From Branchiostoma floridae (lineage: Eukaryota; Chordata; Leptocardii; Amphioxiformes; Branchiostomatidae), in assembly GCF_000003815.2 (NCBI RefSeq), contig NC_049979.1, positions 4,669,293-4,723,733 on the forward strand: 54,441 bases of DNA. The letters are read 5' to 3'. Shown here in pieces: positions 51,901 to 54,441 of the stretch (positions within the stretch are counted from its first letter, which is position 1; each line of letters starts with the position of its first letter). The notes beneath the pieces were generated by a model. It did not search any database, was not told where the DNA came from, and was given only the letters and a program-made list of their open reading frames with translations. Both the position numbers and the translations under genes were made by a program.

Positions 51901-54441
51901 GGGTGGGCAGTGGAGTCACATTGCTTCTAGTTGGAATCTTTATTCAGCCTTCTTTCTTTTGAAGCAAAATGCTGCTTGTCCTATCTAATGTAGGATGAAT
52001 TATTGACTGAACCATTATGCGCAAAATTAAAGTTTGACATTGAAAGACAAGTGACCTCATTTATTTCAGTTTACTTTGTTTAACTCTATTGTAATACGTA
52101 TCATTAGAGTTTTGGCCAGCCTTAAAAAAATTACAAGAAAAAAAAAATACCTACCTACAGACCCTAATTTTTTCTGGACTGAAACAGCAAACACAACATT
52201 TTTGCATTGCCGCGCCAGCGGCAATGCCTTATGCCAGCTTTCTTCCATGGTTGGATCAATGGACGGACCTTTTAACCCAGCCCTTCCAAAGCCCCTTCCA
52301 AAGGCCCTTCTTTCCTTGCCGAGTTTCATGGCTTAGTTAGACAATGGTACATTCCAGGCGAGTATTAAAACGCTCTTCTAGACGCATGTTACTGTATGTG
52401 GTCCAGCGTAATAAATCTACGCTTTAACTCACCATGTTTATATAAAGATATATCACAAATTGCATCAGAAGGAACTTATTTTGTAATGAAAAATAATGCA
52501 TATTCATTGTGGGTCATTTCTTGTTTGTTTCCTAGGCCTAAGCTTGTGTGGCTGGGAAATGTCACAAGTCAAAGATGTACAGAGGGGGCAAAAATCAGTC
52601 ATTCCTGTTAAAAGATGAGAATTCTTCACTTCAATGGAATATTCTTGACAGTCAATTATATAAGTACATAGAGTCCATTCCAAGTCACCGTGCGGATGTT
52701 TGTTGCCATTGTTTAGAATTGATTTTAAAGTTTTGTAATTATATGTCTAGGACATTTGATACTTCAGAAATATTTTTAACACTGTTTCAACTTTATAAAT
52801 ATTTCCCTGGTCCTGTAAAACTTTGGAAATATTCATGGTGTGGAATTGGATACTTCTAATGGTTTCTAAATAATGATAACAGCATTCTACCATTATTTAC
52901 CATTTTCTACCATTTTTTGTAAATGGTTCAGTGGGCTGGGAAGATAGCAATTCACACATCCTTGCAAAGTATGGTTGGGTGCCATGCAACAATGGCCCAC
53001 CACAAAGGATCCACCAGTGCCCAGCAGTGAAATCTAAAAATATACAGATGCAACAATAGGGCTTACTTTTATGGGGGCAATAAACTAATTTAACCATTTG
53101 GCCAGGTTTACCATTTTTTGTAAATATTTGTAAATGTGAAATAATCACAGAGAGGTTTCACAATTATTCTAAATAAAGATATTTTTGTACAGTTACATTC
53201 AAAATGTTTCTAAAATATTCAAAGAAATTCAAATAAATGAGTATTTTCTTAGTCAATTTTTTGAAAATAATTTAATTATTGTGGCTCAGATATTCTTTTA
53301 TTCAAAATAATTCAGACTAATTATAAATATCGCCTAAAAACCCTCATGGTGTCTTGGAATGGACTCTACTTGACCTTATGTTATAATGTCCCTTTTTTGC
53401 TATTGATGCCTATTGATACCTGGTTTTACATGTACATGTATTATACAATAGAGTCAGCAGCTTCCTGTACATTACAATGTGTTTTCCCTTTGCCATAACA
53501 GGTGGATGAATACCTACATTTTTCTGCTCTCCACCTGTGCCATACCTGGTGCCAGCTCCACATGCTTTCCATACACATGAAAGGCTCAAAACACAGGTAA
53601 GTAAGGCTATTACATGTTTCAGGTACTAAATTTTATCAATGATACTGATGTTGATAGAAGCAGTGGATCATTTTTATTCCTTGACAAAGGCTAGACTGGG
53701 TACCATCTGATTTCTCTGGGGCTCCTTACACTCGCTACCAAAAAATATGAGTGTGAGGAGCCCCGGTAGAAATCAGATGGTACCCAGGCTAGACAAAGGC
53801 TGGTGCTGTAGAGTGAAAAAAATCTTTCATGTCTGAAATTATACTTGAAGTAATGACACTGTTTACACTGGTATATCCATCATTGCCATTCTGAGTCGAA
53901 TGATTGTTGCATGCTACCTTCACAGCAATGAATCTGTGCCCAATCTTGGAGTACATGAGGAATGGTGGGACTTCAGCCTGCAGTACCCTCATGTGTCACC
54001 AGGGGAGTGGTCAACCCTATGTCAGAAACTTCTCAAAGCAAATAGCAAGAGGATACGTTATGTCCTGGTATGTTCCGTACCCAAATGATAACACTGCAGA
54101 ACATTATGTACATGGCATTTATTTTATTCTGCTATACTCTTCCTCAATATTATAGTTAATCATATGTAGAAGGTTCACATTCTAGTATAACAAATTTTCT
54201 TTCCAGATTATTTTTGTTGTGTTACATTTTGAGTATTGTCATCTGACTACAAGTACCTTCAACATTGCTAGTTACATACCTATCGACCCATACTAGTAAA
54301 ATTAAAGCAGCTGTACCCTAATCTAACAAAGCGTAATGTGTTTGACAGGAAATGCTGTGTCTGCAGAAGGTCAAGATGTTAAGGATGTTGACAAGCACCT
54401 CTGAAGAAGAGACAGTGAAGAGGAGGATTGAGAATGCCATC
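41900..54441 (+). CDS. urb2: URB2 ribosome biogenesis protein, N-terminal 750 codons (3' partial)
   Basis: Nucleolar helical-repeat protein needed for early 60S (pre-60S) assembly; the yeast homologue Urb2/Npa2 works with Urb1 and the helicase Dbp6. Sixteen coding exons keep frame: 41900-41918, 43610-43766, 44705-44828, 45243-45383, 45662-45820, 46067-46212, 46429-46564, 47995-48315, 49216-49473, 50063-50140, 50690-50784, 50944-51035, 51573-51766, 53502-53596, 53926-54067, 54349-54441 (2250 nt). The N terminus MAAPISGVHKRLKSSETPWR and LPRREQVLLDWA match human URB2 (MAAVYSG, LPNKEQVLLDWA), and ETYAKLRQ matches QTYAKLRQ. Human URB2 is about 1520 residues, so roughly half the protein is here. 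Predicted all-helical, no catalytic motif. Exon 9 carries a triplicated 10-residue unit. Confidence 0.9.
41919..43609 (+). other. URB2 intron 1
   Basis: About 1.7 kb with no recognised exon, element or repeat. The open frames inside lack homology. Confidence 0.55.
43610..43766 (+). CDS. urb2: URB2 exon 2
   Basis: Encodes VHKRLKSSETPWREKLKLGR, then MAWKSRRVVLPRREQVLLDW. It is the most conserved N-terminal block of the family. Donor GCAAAAAA|GTAGGC, phase 2. Confidence 0.93.
44705..44828 (+). CDS. urb2: URB2 exon 3
   Basis: Encodes TLLEEQILQELWLFLEDILK, then STRLKSLARSGS; human has [20 protein letters not shown]. Donor CAG|GTACGT, phase 0. Confidence 0.92.
45243..45383 (+). CDS. urb2: URB2 exon 4
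   Basis: Encodes VITATLSNACQQADAHTNFI, then VLDCMEVILAQPTLAAVLLS. Donor TGT|GTAAGT, phase 0. Confidence 0.9.
45662..45820 (+). CDS. urb2: URB2 exon 5
   Basis: Encodes FLMQVELLRSMLCLTVRLCA, then ESVPSLLSLLVTVLDKC. The acceptor TTTTCTAG is preferred for its pyrimidine tract; an alternative acceptor 12 nt downstream (GATGCAG) would drop FLMQ. Donor AAG|GTATGG. Confidence 0.85.
46067..46212 (+). CDS. urb2: URB2 exon 6
   Basis: Encodes VFQSVCEELLAPAVCCCWVL, then TRTEVITKIQENLHQGLFIR; human has [20 protein letters not shown] and then IFQ. Donor CAG|GTAAGT, phase 2. Confidence 0.9.
46429..46564 (+). CDS. urb2: URB2 exon 7
   Basis: Encodes ENAAAFEKHLCDTPDSPSVG, then VELYFHQLDQLAKDRP. Donor AAG|GTTTGT, phase 0. 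Confidence 0.88.
46949..47094. mobile_element. Foldback MITE with 13-bp perfect TIR
   Basis: GGGTTAATGACCC (46949-46961) and its exact reverse complement (47082-47094) bracket a second, nested hairpin AAAACCACCTCG ... CGAGGTGGTTTT. It directly abuts the element at 47096. Confidence 0.7.
47096..47952. mobile_element. 857-bp TIR element carrying a minus-strand promoter-like segment and ORF start
   Basis: Perfect 14-bp TIR: ATTATCATATAGCC (47096-47109) and GGCTATATGATAAT (47939-47952). On the minus strand three CCAATCA boxes (47920-47926, 47820-47826, 47788-47794) precede an ATG at 47502 that starts MALEDQNATFF. That frame breaks after a T run, and neighbouring frames stay readable (GFVVNEILKSC; TNELDKLENGRVE). 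It looks like the decayed head of a transposon-borne or captured gene; the family is not recognised. Confidence 0.5.
47995..48315 (+). CDS. urb2: URB2 exon 8
   Basis: Encodes LCALPAGGIEDAVLLYLPAA, an acidic linker (MDVDADVDVDKK), then RLVATRDLLQTALDRNIYR; human has [20 protein letters not shown]. Donor AGG|GTAAGT, phase 0. Confidence 0.9.
48390..48535 (+). mobile_element. LINE-like 3' tail
   Basis: Ends GAATAAAGTTAAAGTCAAAG then TCAAGTC, like the tail at about 28005-28030. Only the 3' end is present. Confidence 0.45.
48843..49120. repeat. Trinucleotide microsatellite (AGT)n, interrupted
   Basis: Two blocks, about 48845-49003 and 49018-49118, of AGT/AGC/AGA units, 95 nt upstream of URB2 exon 9. 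Minus-strand poly-Leu and poly-Thr frames here are artefacts. Confidence 0.95.
49216..49473 (+). CDS. urb2: URB2 exon 9, with triplicated 10-residue unit
   Basis: Encodes ALDDAMSGGKQLAWLRKLLH, then three copies of TAARLDCMRL, then LLDMNHQVVAPRLADVWTCS; human has a single equivalent (WFRCLKTLISLNHLI). Donor ATG|GTATGC, phase 0. Confidence 0.9.
49303..49392 (+). repeat. 30-bp coding minisatellite, three copies
   Basis: Units 49303-49332, 49333-49362 and 49363-49392 differ at one base. Being 30 bp they keep frame, adding 20 residues to a predicted helix of URB2. Confidence 0.95.
50063..50140 (+). CDS. urb2: URB2 exon 10
   Basis: Encodes DQDSAVQVSQDNLLCRLLET, then YAKLRQ, matching human IRTVFQTYAKLRQ. 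Donor CAG|GTATTA, phase 0. Confidence 0.93.
50192..50403. mobile_element. MITE, family D copy 2 (CCGCGAA repeats)
   Basis: Ends TACTGTAAATACAG and TGCATTTACAGTA, with at least eight CCGC-centred motifs (CCGCGAA, CCGCAAA, TTCGCGG). 52 bp from URB2 exon 10. Confidence 0.85.
50690..50784 (+). CDS. urb2: URB2 exon 11
   Basis: Encodes VDTLLVAMLESVVKNQNQLS, then FSKTFSPLTLQ. Donor CAGAG|GTTTGT, phase 2. Confidence 0.9.
50944..51035 (+). CDS. urb2: URB2 exon 12
   Basis: Encodes WSELVQGLPVGLAMEIWQGM, then LNKLQEQYQL. Donor CTAG|GTGGGC, phase 1. Confidence 0.88.
51573..51766 (+). CDS. urb2: URB2 exon 13
   Basis: Encodes DLPQLKCTSACLEQMTTLLC, then LFLLHLRLWDVNITSPTATR, ending FKLCLATKQ. Donor CAG|GTAAGG, phase 0. 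Confidence 0.9.
51786..52198. mobile_element. TIR element, family E copy 2
   Basis: Ends TGTTGTGTTTCCTGTTTC and GAAACAGCAAACACAACA. Related to 12675-13012. Starts about 20 nt past a URB2 donor, as its relative does in NCAM (about 34 nt). Confidence 0.65.
52199..53501 (+). other. URB2 intron 13, distal part
   Basis: AT-rich. Around 52885-53140, TACCATTTTTTGTAAATG-like motifs recur in direct and inverted forms, perhaps another decayed element. No exon seen. Confidence 0.4.
53502..53596 (+). CDS. urb2: URB2 exon 14
   Basis: Encodes VDEYLHFSALHLCHTWCQLH, then MLSIHMKGSKH. Donor ACACAG|GTAAGT, phase 2. Confidence 0.85.
53691..53792. mobile_element. Foldback MITE with 7-bp TSD
   Basis: A 102-bp near-perfect hairpin with arms of about 43 bp (CTAGACTGGGTACCATCTGA ... 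GGTACCCAGGCTAG) around a 15-bp loop. It is flanked by ACAAAGG at 53684-53690 and 53793-53799. Little divergence between arms suggests a young insertion. Confidence 0.85.
53926..54067 (+). CDS. urb2: URB2 exon 15
   Basis: Encodes NESVPNLGVHEEWWDFSLQY, then PHVSPGEWSTLCQKLL. Donor CTG|GTATGT, phase 0. Confidence 0.87.
54349..54441 (+). CDS. urb2: URB2 exon 16 (cut by window end)
   Basis: Acceptor TTTGACAG|GAAATG. Encodes EMLCLQKVKMLRMLTSTSEE, then ETVKRRIENAI. Open to the last base. Confidence 0.83.

Noticed and set aside
1-54441. CRISPR arrays, operons, bacterial promoters or phage genes
   Set aside because: The window is intron-bearing animal DNA. The regular arrays are minisatellites without spacer diversity.

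Overview
This window is nuclear DNA from an intron-rich invertebrate deuterostome. The best guess is a lancelet (Branchiostoma-type cephalochordate). The reasons are chordate-like proteins in invertebrate-style gene structures with introns of a few hundred to a few thousand bases, and introns crowded with short terminal-inverted-repeat (TIR) elements of the kind known from amphioxus. The genus call is inference. All exons below were read by hand from splice sites, frame continuity and remembered family sequences; no alignment was run.

Layout. (1) Bases 1-2090, + strand: the last four exons of cystathionine beta-synthase (CBS), covering its C-terminal regulatory CBS-domain pair, then a 3' UTR. 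(2) Bases 41380 down to 6386, - strand: a complete neural cell adhesion molecule (NCAM) gene. I resolve 20 coding exons joining in frame into 935 codons: signal peptide, five Ig domains, two FN3 domains, one membrane span, the cysteine-rich NCAM-type juxtamembrane segment and an acidic Pro/Glu-rich tail. Each Ig and FN3 domain is split over two exons, as in vertebrate NCAM. The first intron is about 11.8 kb. CBS and NCAM are tail to tail. (3) From 41900 to the window end, + strand: the first 16 coding exons (750 codons, running off the edge) of URB2, a nucleolar 60S-ribosome-assembly factor. NCAM and URB2 are head to head with 519 bp between start codons, so they probably share a bidirectional promoter. 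That spacer has an NRF1-like site, a perfect CRE and a YY1-like site over the URB2 start codon.

The three genes are not functionally linked (sulfur amino acid metabolism, neural adhesion, ribosome assembly). What fills the rest is mobile DNA: hAT-like elements with 8-bp target duplications, a 5-bp-duplication superfamily with CAGGG ends, Tigger-like and foldback MITEs, one nested insertion, retroelement 3' ends, and several tandem arrays. One minisatellite lies 46 bp from the NCAM membrane exon, and another lies inside a URB2 exon.

Most interesting observations: (a) a family of TIR elements sharing one scaffold in which a reiterated subterminal motif has been swapped coherently at every position (TGCAGGT versus TGCACCC, with a third TGCAACC type) while spacers stay identical, as if the motif co-evolves with a transposase; (b) a candidate 3-nt NCAM microexon between the FN3-coding exons, behind an AG-free tract of about 110 nt, at the site where vertebrate NCAM carries its muscle-specific mini-exons and AAG triplet exon; (c) the NCAM/URB2 divergent promoter; (d) a GC-AG intron in NCAM; (e) an in-frame triplicated 10-residue unit in URB2.
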